Shown here one piece after another: positions 14,563 to 21,328 of a DNA stretch of 22,054 bases. The stretch lies in contig JAEKKE010000135.1 in NCBI GenBank assembly GCA_019510535.1, forward strand, positions 1 to 22,054, read 5' to 3'. A program made the position numbers and the translations under genes. Numbering within the stretch: position 1 is the first letter of the stretch; the number at the start of each line of letters is the position of its first letter. Source of the DNA: Acidobacteriota bacterium (GTDB lineage: Bacteria > Acidobacteriota > Terriglobia > Terriglobales > Acidobacteriaceae). The notes beneath the pieces were generated by a model. The model did not search any database. It was given only the letters and a program-made list of their open reading frames with translations, and was not told the origin of the DNA.

Positions 14563-16224
14563 AATGCCCACTGGATACGGCTTTTCGTGGATCTCTGAGC
14601 CGCTGCCGGCTGCCAGCCTGTCGAAACGTCCTTGAAGCAGGCTGAGCAGACCCGTGTACCAGTAACCCAGAACGAAGAGCAGGAGGAAGGGCACGGTGAA
14701 GTAGTTTTCGCTTTCGAAGGCGTACCAGACGGTGAAGGCGAAGTAGCATCCGAGCGCCAGCTCAATCCACGGAATAATGCCGAGGCGCTTGCGGTACTTC
14801 TGTGCCTTGTTCTTCTCGCCCTTCTTCTGGACGCGGTACTTCGGGGTGCGGGCGAACGCCGACTTCATGCCGAAGAGCGCTTCCATCACTGCCTTGGTGT
14901 TGGTAATGGTGAGGCCGACGCCGAGCGCCATCAGGAAGGGCAGATAGAGGAAGGTGCGGTACCAGGTCTTGGGGAAGAGTTCCTTCTGGCTGACCAGATA
15001 GAAGCTGGAGATCGAGAAGGTGCTGGCCATGAACAGAGGGAAGTCGATGAGCAGCATCTGAAGATAGCCCTGCCAGCTACGGATGATCATGGCGGGCATC
15101 AGCAGCGTGGACAGGATGATCATCAGCGGATAGCTGATGTTGGCTGTCAGGTGATACCAGGCTTCCAGCTTGGTGTGGAAGGGCGCGTCTGACTTGAGAA
15201 CGCGCGGAAGAATCTTCTTGCCGGTCTGGATGAGGCCTTTGGCCCAGCGTGCCTGCTGGGTCTTGAAGGCAGTCATCTCAATGGGGAGCTCGGCGGGGCA
15301 CTCAACATCCTGCAGGTACTTGAAGTGCCAGCCCTTCAACTGGGCGCGGTAGCTGAGGTCGGTGTCTTCCGTAAGTGTGTCGTGCTGCCAGCCACCCGCC
15401 TCGTCGATGGCAGTACGGCGCCACATGCCGGCGGTGCCGTTGAAGTTGAAGAAGACGTTGGCGCGATGGCGGCCGCCGTGCTCCAGAACGAAGTGACCGT
15501 CGAGCAGAATGGCTTCCACCTGGGTGAGGAAGCTGTAGTTGCGGTTCAAGTGGGTCCAGCGGGTCTGCACCATGCCGACATTGGGTTCGGCGAAGTGGTG
15601 GATCACCTTTGTCAGCCAGTCGCTGGGAGGAACGAAGTCGGCGTCGAAGATGGCGATTAGTTCGCCCTTTGCGTTCTTCAGGCCGGCATCAAGCGCCCCG
15701 GCCTTGTAGCCATAGCGATTCTCGCGGTGATGGAAGCTGATGGGCTGCGGCGGCATGCCCGGGAACCCCTCCGCATAACGGCGGACGATCTGCTCGGCGA
15801 CCTCTTTGGTCTCGTCGGTGGAGTCGTCCAGAAGCTGGATCTCGAAGCGATCACGGGGGTAATCCAGCTTGCAGCAAGCGTCGATCAGCCGGTCAATGAC
15901 GTACTGTTCATTGAAGGTGGGAAGCTGGATTGTGACGAAGGGGAGTTCGTCCTCGGGAAACCGCGATGGGGGCTCGCTCGATTTAGCAGCGTTCTTGCGG
16001 TGCTTGTAATAGAGATAAACGAGCTGATAGCGGTGGATGCCATAGAAGGCGAGGATCACCATGACGATGAAGTAGGGCACAAGGAGCCAGGTATCGAAGG
16101 CGTTCCAGCGATAAAGGGTGCCGTACTGACGAAAGGTGTTGTCCAGGTAGTGAGACCGGACGTAGTGGCCGAGGCCTTTAGGGGCCAGGAGCAGGCTCGC
16201 AATCAGGTTGAGATAGGCGATCAA
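14560..16224 (-). CDS. cellulose-synthase-like family 2 glycosyltransferase, membrane-bound
   Basis: Processive-type GT2 enzyme that would build a beta-linked polysaccharide (glucan- or mannan-like) from a nucleotide sugar at the inner membrane; the product cannot be told from sequence. Of 554 residues, a helix at about 44-64 precedes the cytosolic GT-A domain with the processive D,D,D,QxxRW set: D133/D134 (LLDDST), D194-x-D196 (FDADF), TED at 285-287 (TEDTDLS) and QQARW at 323-327. At least four C-terminal membrane segments follow (about 360-385, 388-408, 420-445, 492-530). No PilZ domain is seen. The only possible start is a TTG at 16224: an in-frame stop lies just upstream and no ATG is near, and the ribosome-binding site is poor. 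It is downstream of mqnC, same strand, 178 bp apart. Confidence 0.88.
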   Translation of the reverse strand: MIAYLNLIASLLLAPKGLGHYVRSHYLDNTFRQYGTLYRWNAFDTWLLVPYFIVMVILAFYGIHRYQLVYLYYKHRKNAAKSSEPPSRFPEDELPFVTIQLPTFNEQYVIDRLIDACCKLDYPRDRFEIQLLDDSTDETKEVAEQIVRRYAEGFPGMPPQPISFHHRENRYGYKAGALDAGLKNAKGELIAIFDADFVPPSDWLTKVIHHFAEPNVGMVQTRWTHLNRNYSFLTQVEAILLDGHFVLEHGGRHRANVFFNFNGTAGMWRRTAIDEAGGWQHDTLTEDTDLSYRAQLKGWHFKYLQDVECPAELPIEMTAFKTQQARWAKGLIQTGKKILPRVLKSDAPFHTKLEAWYHLTANISYPLMIILSTLLMPAMIIRSWQGYLQMLLIDFPLFMASTFSISSFYLVSQKELFPKTWYRTFLYLPFLMALGVGLTITNTKAVMEALFGMKSAFARTPKYRVQKKGEKNKAQKYRKRLGIIPWIELALGCYFAFTVWYAFESENYFTVPFLLLFVLGYWYTGLLSLLQGRFDRLAAGSGSEIHEKPYPVGI

Positions 16225-16402
16225 GGGTCTGAAAACTCGAAGAAACTATTGTTTGATCTTACTTGAGCGCAGGCAGAGATGTCCGTAGTGAGATTGTTAG
16301 GATTTGACGCATGCCTGGCTTCAGAAGAAGAGCGTCCGGCGGGCGGTCCTCGTCCTGCCGAGCCTCTGGGGAATTGTCTCAGTCGCAGCCGGCGGGCTCA
16401 GA

Positions 16403-17449
16403 TTAGTTCAGAAACATGGTTTGGTAGAGTGTGTCGCGCTGGACCGGGCGGAAACCGGCGTCGCGGATGATGCGGCGAAGTTCCTCCTCGGTGGTGCAGT
16501 TGGCCGTTCCAGCGGCCTTCACGACATTTTCTTCCAGCATGACGGAACCGACGTCATTGCCGCCGAAGCGCAGGCCCATCTGCAGAACCTTCAGGCCCTG
16601 CGTGACCCAGCTTGACTGCACGTTTTCGATGTTATCCAGGAACATGCGGCTGATGGCGAGGGTCTTCAGGTATTCGACCGAGGTGGCTTCGTCCCAGCCG
16701 CGGCCGCCGAGAGCGGTGTTCTTGGGCTGGAAGCTCCAGGGGATGAAGGCGGTGAATCCGCCGGTCTCTTCCTGCAGGCGGCGTACTACCTCAAAGTGAT
16801 TCACGCGCTGTTCAAAGGTCTCGCCGACGCCAAACATCATGGTGGCGGTGGTTCGCATGCCGAGCTCGTGGGCAGTACGGTGGACGCTGACCCAGTCCTC
16901 AGTCCTGCACTTCAGGCGGGCGATGCGGTGGCGCACCTCATCGTCGAGGATCTCAGCGCCGCCGCCCGGGATAGACTGCAGGCCGGCGTCGCGCAGGCGC
17001 ATGATGGTGTCGCGCAGCGAAAGCTCAGAGTATTCGGCGATGGCCAGAATCTCGCTGGCGGAGAGGCAGTGTAGCCAGATCTGGGGAAAACGCTCCTTGA
17101 TGCCGCGGAACAGGGACTCAAACCATTCGATCTTCAGGTCGGGGTGAATGCCTCCCTGCATCAACACACCGGTGCCGCCCATCTCCACGGTTTCGGCGAT
17201 CTTCTGGTAGATGGTCTCGAAGTCAAGGATGTAGCCCTCGCTGGCGAGTTTGCCCTTCAGTGGCCGGTAAAAGGCGCAGAAGGTGCAATATTCCGTGCAG
17301 AAGTTGGTGTAGTTGATATTGCGGTCGATGATGTAGCTCACGATGCCGTGAGGATGCAGCTTGCGGCGTACGGCGTCGGCTTCCATGCCGATGCCGATCA
17401 GATCGTCCGAGCGGAAGCATTCCAGGGCCTGTTCGCGAGTGATTCCCAT
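16403..17449 (-). CDS. mqnC: cyclic dehypoxanthine futalosine synthase
   Basis: Radical SAM enzyme of the futalosine pathway to menaquinone, cyclising dehypoxanthine futalosine. The 348-residue protein has the cluster motif C51-TEY-C55-TF-C58 within NYTNFCTEYCTFCAFYRP, typical of MqnC rather than MqnE, then the SAM-binding TIM-barrel region (GGTGVLMQGG; SIPGGGAEIL) and a C-terminal region ending GNDVGSVMLEENVVKAAGT, a family signature. The ATG at 17449 has AAAGAGAT just upstream. The other mqn genes are not in this window. Menaquinone made this way feeds the respiratory chain, which gives a loose link to the oxidase subunit gene at 18720. It is divergent from the secreted-protein gene at 17602. 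Confidence 0.94.
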   Translation of the reverse strand: MGITREQALECFRSDDLIGIGMEADAVRRKLHPHGIVSYIIDRNINYTNFCTEYCTFCAFYRPLKGKLASEGYILDFETIYQKIAETVEMGGTGVLMQGGIHPDLKIEWFESLFRGIKERFPQIWLHCLSASEILAIAEYSELSLRDTIMRLRDAGLQSIPGGGAEILDDEVRHRIARLKCRTEDWVSVHRTAHELGMRTTATMMFGVGETFEQRVNHFEVVRRLQEETGGFTAFIPWSFQPKNTALGGRGWDEATSVEYLKTLAISRMFLDNIENVQSSWVTQGLKVLQMGLRFGGNDVGSVMLEENVVKAAGTANCTTEEELRRIIRDAGFRPVQRDTLYQTMFLN

Positions 17450-17521
17450 ATCTCTTTAAAGATAGCGCAGCGGCGGGCAGAGCGCGGGGCGGTTGGGCGG
17501 GCCTGCCGAGCCAGATTTTTG

Positions 17522-17540
17522 CCGAATGATAACCGAATGA
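17522..17540 (+). promoter_or_regulatory. tandem 8-bp direct repeat, one helical turn apart
   Basis: CCGAATGA occurs at 17522-17529 and again at 17533-17540, an 11-bp period, in the 152-bp region between the divergent mqnC and secreted-protein genes. Head-to-tail half-sites at about 11-bp spacing are typical of OmpR/PhoB-type response regulators. The identity of any regulator is unknown. Confidence 0.3.
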
Positions 17541-17601
17541 CCGCTGGCGCGTCTCAGCAGGAGCCTGCTAGGCTTTTCCCGCGGAAAAAGGAGACCTCGT
17601 A

Positions 17602-18297
17602 ATGAAGTGTACCCAGATTGCAGTCATGTTGATGGTGCTCGGCGGTGTTGCCGTGGCACAGGGCCCGCCACAGGACGCGAACCGTAAAGTAGAGCATGGT
17701 GGTATCTTCGTGCCCGGATGGAAGGGCGTGGTCGATGATCTCTCCGCAAAGCGCGGCGAGACGATTGAGAACTCAAGGCTGGCGATGGACGGCAAGAATC
17801 TGCATGTGACGACCGGACCGGCGACGACCTACTGGAACGTATCCGATCTGGCGAAGGGCGATTACACCGTTTCGGCGACCTTCCGCGAGCCACACTACAT
17901 GAACCTGAACGACCATCCCCATCCCTACGGCATCGTGATTGGCGCGAACGACATGGGAACCGAGACCCAGAGCTTTCTCTATTGCGCGGCGTATGGCAGT
18001 GGAAAGTTCATCGTACGCGGCATGGGACCGGGACCGTTTCAGATGAACGGACGCGGAGGGCAGGAGAACGAGGCGGTTCACAAGGCTGCGGGCAAGGATG
18101 CTGAAGTCGTCCAGCAGATCTCCATGCAGGTTAAGGGCGACACGGTGAGCTGCAGCATCAACGGCACACAGGTATGGTCGGCCAGCAAGACCGACGTGAT
18201 GGCCTCTGGCAAGCTGAAGTCGACGGACGGATCCTATGGCATCCGCTCGGCACACAACACCGAAGTAGAAGTCATCGATCTGAAGCTCTCGAAGTAA
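17602..18297 (+). CDS. secreted protein of unknown function, probable beta-sandwich
   Basis: A 231-residue exported protein: signal peptide MKCTQIAVMLMVLGGVAVA with likely cleavage after A19, then one domain rich in beta-type segments (NLHVTTGPATTYWNVSDL, YTVSATFREP, PYGIVIGAND, QISMQVKGDTVSCSINGTQVW, SYGIRSAHNTEVEVIDLKL). The layout resembles LamG/DUF1080-type sugar-binding or keto-disaccharide-hydrolase sandwiches, but I cannot assign a family with confidence and see no catalytic set. The start is certain: AGGAG at 17589-17593 lies 8 nt before the ATG. A 6-bp hairpin (TTTTCC/GGAAAA, 17574-17588) abuts this ribosome-binding site and could reduce its access. The gene ends in its own terminator, so it is monocistronic. 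Confidence 0.85.
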   Translation: MKCTQIAVMLMVLGGVAVAQGPPQDANRKVEHGGIFVPGWKGVVDDLSAKRGETIENSRLAMDGKNLHVTTGPATTYWNVSDLAKGDYTVSATFREPHYMNLNDHPHPYGIVIGANDMGTETQSFLYCAAYGSGKFIVRGMGPGPFQMNGRGGQENEAVHKAAGKDAEVVQQISMQVKGDTVSCSINGTQVWSASKTDVMASGKLKSTDGSYGIRSAHNTEVEVIDLKLSK

Positions 18298-18313
18298 GCG
18301 GCAGGCTTGTCTG

Positions 18314-18348
18314 CAAACACCCGGCATTGTGCCGGGTGTTTGTTTTTT
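18314..18348 (+). terminator. rho-independent terminator of the secreted-protein gene
   Basis: A perfect 13-bp stem (18314-18326 with 18330-18342), TTG loop and a run of six T at 18343-18348, 16 nt after the stop codon. This is the strongest terminator in the window and separates the secreted-protein gene from the oxidase gene. Confidence 0.95.
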
Positions 18349-18719
18349 GAACACGTATCGACAATTCGCGTGGAGAATGCGGAAGGAAAGCGGATTCTCC
18401 GCTGCTCTTCACCCCAGGCGGCAACGCCGGCCTGGGGCCCGTGTGCTCCGAAATGGCAAAACAAAAATACTGCAATGCAGTGCTGCACAGAAGACCTGTG
18501 ATGTAGATCACAGCTTGGGATAGATGTCGGACGGGAAGATGTCTCTTGAGGAGGACATCTCTCTATGGTCCCGGTATGCAGAAACACAGTAGCGTCATGG
18601 GCTATGCATCCGTGCAGCGGTCACTGCCCGGGTTACGGTTCTCGTGAGGGCTGTCCTCCATTGATTGTGATTGCCATCCAGCAGCAGACAGCAAAGCCTT
18701 CCGTGGAGGGGAGCAGACA
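18349..18719 (+). other. 371-bp regulatory region upstream of the oxidase gene
   Basis: No credible ORF. It contains a hairpin GGAGAAT/ATTCTCC (18372-18378 with 18394-18400), a strong hairpin CCCCAGGC/GCCTGGGG (18412-18419 with 18430-18437, inner GGC/GCC), the Crp/Fnr-type operator at 18496-18513, and a hairpin AGATGTC/GACATCT (18537-18543 with 18554-18560). The ribosome-binding site GGAGGGGAGC lies just before 18720. No clear -35/-10 pair was found, as is common for activator-dependent promoters. Confidence 0.5.
18496..18513 (+). promoter_or_regulatory. perfect Crp/Fnr-family operator
   Basis: The sequence CTGTGATGTAGATCACAG is a perfect inverted repeat with arms CTGTGAT and ATCACAG, matching the Crp consensus TGTGA-N6-TCACA at every position. 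It lies 207 bp upstream of the oxidase subunit I start in a gene-free region. A Crp/Fnr-family gene is encoded two genes away (20551-21255). The match is direct; the link to that regulator is inference. Confidence 0.75.
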
Positions 18720-20384
18720 ATGAGCACCGCGGTCGTGAGCCCGGATATCGTGCAGGAGCAAGAGGCTCGCTCGCCGCGAGTCAACTATTTGAACGCAACC
18801 CAGGGGCTGAAAAGCTGGCTACTTACCAGCGACCATAAGCGCATCGCCTTGTTGTACCTGATGGGTGTCAGCTTCTTCTTCCTGGTGGGCGGCCTGCTGG
18901 CGATGGCCCTTCGCATGGAGCTGCTGACTCCGGACGCCGACATGATGGCCATGGACACCTATAACAAGGTCTTCACCATGCACGGCGTGGTGATGGTGTT
19001 CTTCGTCCTGATTCCGGCTGTCCCGGCGGTGATCGGCAACTTCGTCCTGCCGATGATGTTGGGCGCGCGCGATCTGGCGTTTCCGAAGATCAATCTATTG
19101 AGTTGGTACCTCTACGTGATTGCAGGCCTGCTGCTGGTGGTGACGGTGGTGAACGGCGGCGTGGATACAGGATGGACCTTCACCGCTCCGCTCAGTACAC
19201 GCTTCGTCAATACGAACGTCATCACCGCCGGACTCGCGGCATTTGTGGCTGGGTTTTCTTCCATCCTGACCGGTCTGAACTTCATCGTCACCATTCACCG
19301 CATGCGTGCGCCTGGGTTGACCTGGTTTCGTCTGCCACTGTTTGTCTGGGCCAACTATGCGGCGGCGATCATCATGATTCTCGGTACGCCTGTGGTGAGC
19401 GTGACCATCGTGATGGTGGCGGTGGAGCGCATCTTTCACTTCGGCTTCTTCGATCCAACGTTGGGCGGCGATCCGCTGCTCTTTCAGCACCTGTTCTGGT
19501 TCTATTCGCATCCAGCCGTGTATGTGATGCTGCTGCCGTCGATGGGCGTGATCAGCGAGATCATCGCGTGCTTCAGCCGCAAGCGCGTCTTTGGATATAC
19601 AGCAGTAGCTTTTAGCTCGGTATCGATCGCGGTCTTCGGCTTCTTCGTTTGGGAGCACCACATGTTCATCATGGGCGTGAGTCAGTATTCAGCGATGGTC
19701 TTCAGCCTGCTGACCATGCTGGTGGCGGTGCCTTCGGCGATCAAAACTTTTAACTGGGCGACGACGCTTTATAAGGGATCGATCGATTTTTCAGCGCCGA
19801 TGATCTATGCCCTTGGATTTATCGGGCTGTTTGTCATCGGTGGATGCACGGGGATCTTCCTCGGCAACCTGGGGACGGATATCCATCTGACAGAGACGTA
19901 CTTCGTCGTGGCGCACTTCCACTTCGTGATGGTGGGCGCCGTCATCATGGGTTACCTCGGCGGATTGCACTTCTGGTGGCCGAAGATTACGGGCCGCATG
20001 TATCCGGAGATGCCGGCCAAAGTAGCGGCGGCGCTGGTTTTTATCGGCTTCTTCTTTACCTTCGGACCGCAGTTCATTCTTGGCCATCTGGGCATGCCGC
20101 GCCGTTATGCGATGTATCCGGCGGAGTGGCAAGTGCTGAATGTGATGTCGACGGCGGGCGCCACGGTGATGGGCGCGGGTTACATGCTGGCGGCGGTGTA
20201 CCTCATCTGGAGCATGAAGTGGGGTAGAGTTGCCGGCGACAATCCATGGCGCGCGTATGGCCTGGAGTGGCAGACGCAGTCTCCTCCGCTAACGGAGAAC
20301 TTCCTCGAGACCCCTACTGTCACCACGGAGGCATACGACTACGCGTGGATGGATGGGCTGAAGAAGGAGACAGAGAACGTTTAG
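18720..20384 (+). CDS. ctaD: cytochrome c oxidase subunit I, A2-type haem-copper oxidase
   Basis: Catalytic subunit of a proton-pumping terminal oxidase reducing O2 to water in the inner membrane. The 554 residues form about 12 helices. Visible ligands: H88 and H401 (low-spin haem), H264, H313 and H314 (CuB), H399 (high-spin haem), with Y268 placed for the His-Tyr crosslink. The segment FYSHPAVY (261-268) has Ala where A1 enzymes have the D-channel Glu (HPEVY), and the Tyr-Ser pair before HP marks the A2 subfamily. SD GGAGGGGAGC precedes the ATG. No subunit II or III gene adjoins it: a terminator lies upstream, and a palindromic element, a terminator and convergent genes lie downstream. Its TAG stop is at the edge of that element. 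Confidence 0.93.
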   Translation: MSTAVVSPDIVQEQEARSPRVNYLNATQGLKSWLLTSDHKRIALLYLMGVSFFFLVGGLLAMALRMELLTPDADMMAMDTYNKVFTMHGVVMVFFVLIPAVPAVIGNFVLPMMLGARDLAFPKINLLSWYLYVIAGLLLVVTVVNGGVDTGWTFTAPLSTRFVNTNVITAGLAAFVAGFSSILTGLNFIVTIHRMRAPGLTWFRLPLFVWANYAAAIIMILGTPVVSVTIVMVAVERIFHFGFFDPTLGGDPLLFQHLFWFYSHPAVYVMLLPSMGVISEIIACFSRKRVFGYTAVAFSSVSIAVFGFFVWEHHMFIMGVSQYSAMVFSLLTMLVAVPSAIKTFNWATTLYKGSIDFSAPMIYALGFIGLFVIGGCTGIFLGNLGTDIHLTETYFVVAHFHFVMVGAVIMGYLGGLHFWWPKITGRMYPEMPAKVAAALVFIGFFFTFGPQFILGHLGMPRRYAMYPAEWQVLNVMSTAGATVMGAGYMLAAVYLIWSMKWGRVAGDNPWRAYGLEWQTQSPPLTENFLETPTVTTEAYDYAWMDGLKKETENV

Positions 20385-20499
20385 AGCGTTTTTCCCTGGT
20401 GTCGGGTATCCCAGAAGGGCCGTGCAGCGGCGTTTTCATCGCGGAAAACGCCGCATAGGATGCGGAGGCCCTACATGACATCAAAGGGAAAATGTTTCA
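20382..20499 (+). repeat. palindromic MITE-like element, copy 4 (after the oxidase gene)
   Basis: A 118-bp copy, the most diverged, in the same orientation as copy 1. The left end GAGCGTTTTTCCCTG and right end GGGAAAATGTTT are imperfect inverted repeats. The left flank is TA and the right flank is CA (20498-20499), probably a mutated TA. The central stem GGCGTTTTC/GAAAACGCC (20429-20437 with 20444-20452) remains perfect, with loop ATCGCG. The left TA plus G is the oxidase stop codon. The element separates that stop from the terminator at 20510-20552, consistent with insertion into an existing 3' end. Confidence 0.8.
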
Positions 20500-20509
20500 G
20501 GTTTGCGGC

Positions 20510-20552
20510 AGCGGCCGGGCCAATCTGTTGCAGGGTCCGGTCGCTATTTTTT
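20510..20552 (+). terminator. rho-independent terminator of the oxidase gene
   Basis: A 12-bp stem (20510-20521 with 20534-20545, two G-T pairs) with a 12-nt loop is followed by A and six T (20547-20552). The T-run overlaps the stop codon of the convergent regulator gene. It lies beyond the palindromic element, 126 nt after the oxidase stop. Confidence 0.75.
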
Positions 20553-21255
20553 ATTCAGTGAGCGCAGCGAGCCGATCAGGCCGTGGAATCTCAAGAAACG
20601 CACCGCGCCGATGAATGAGGGCTTCGCGTTCGAAGCGAGCCAACAGGCGAGAAGTAGTCTCGCGCGTAATCCCAGCCATCGAACCCAGCTCTTCGTGTGT
20701 GAGTGTCATGGCAAACCGTGCCGGAGCGCCAAGGTCGCGAGGGTGTGCCCATTCAATCAACGTATTTGCAAGACGTGCCGCGGCAGAGCCTGAGAGAGCC
20801 AGGCGGCGTGCCGAGATAAGCGCCTGCTGATACTCTCCCGCCGCTTCATTGGCGCAGTTCTGGCTAACCTGCGCGTAACTCTGCATGAACTCCAGGAACG
20901 CTGCCTGAGGTATGCGCTTCAGGCGGCAGGGCTCAAGGCTTTCGGCCGAGGCTTCATACGGAACATTTCGCAGCACAGCGGCGAGGCCGATCACATCGCC
21001 GGGCCCGGCGATGCGCAGCAGAAGCGAGTGCCCGCTCTCAGAGGAGACAACCACCTTCAGGCGGCCGGCACACACGACATACAGATTGCGCGGCTTGCCC
21101 TCTTCTTCGACGACGATCGTGCGAGGTTCGATATCGATCTGTTGGCCGAGCGTATCCAGTCTTTCCAACGCATCAGGATCCAGAGCGCAGAAGCTATTGG
21201 GATGGCGGATAGCGCAATCCCTACAGCCTTTCTGGAGCCGGTTGATGACAGGCAT
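20551..21255 (-). CDS. Crp/Fnr-family transcriptional regulator, FNR-like
   Basis: DNA-binding regulator of 234 residues: N-terminal cysteine region, cyclic-nucleotide-type beta-roll (about 25-125), dimer helix and C-terminal winged helix-turn-helix (about 165-230). The N-terminus GCRDCAIRHPNSFC gives C11, C14 and C23, and C110 lies where FNR has its fourth ligand, suggesting an Fe-S oxygen or redox sensor. The spacing is CX2CX8C rather than CX2CX5C, so cluster binding is not certain. The recognition helix ITRETTSRLLARF has E199, S202 and R203 as in FNR (ETISR), plus R198 at the position of CRP R180. The ATG follows GGAAGC. It is convergent to the oxidase gene, whose upstream region carries a matching operator. 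Confidence 0.88.
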   Translation of the reverse strand: MPVINRLQKGCRDCAIRHPNSFCALDPDALERLDTLGQQIDIEPRTIVVEEEGKPRNLYVVCAGRLKVVVSSESGHSLLLRIAGPGDVIGLAAVLRNVPYEASAESLEPCRLKRIPQAAFLEFMQSYAQVSQNCANEAAGEYQQALISARRLALSGSAAARLANTLIEWAHPRDLGAPARFAMTLTHEELGSMAGITRETTSRLLARFEREALIHRRGAFLEIPRPDRLAALTE

Positions 21256-21278
21256 ACAGCTTCCATTCTTTCATGACG

Positions 21279-21310
21279 CAAAGCGGCCCGCACTGTGGCG
21301 GGCCGCTTTG
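21279..21310 (-). terminator. rho-independent terminator of the alcohol dehydrogenase gene
   Basis: A 13-bp perfect stem (21279-21291 with 21298-21310) with a 6-nt loop, 19 nt beyond the dehydrogenase stop. Read on the minus strand it ends in GCTTTGCGTC, with only a short T-run. It sits about 24 bp before the regulator start, so the regulator probably depends partly on read-through or on a promoter inside the dehydrogenase gene. Confidence 0.65.
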
Positions 21311-21328
21311 GTGGATGTGGTTCGAAGG

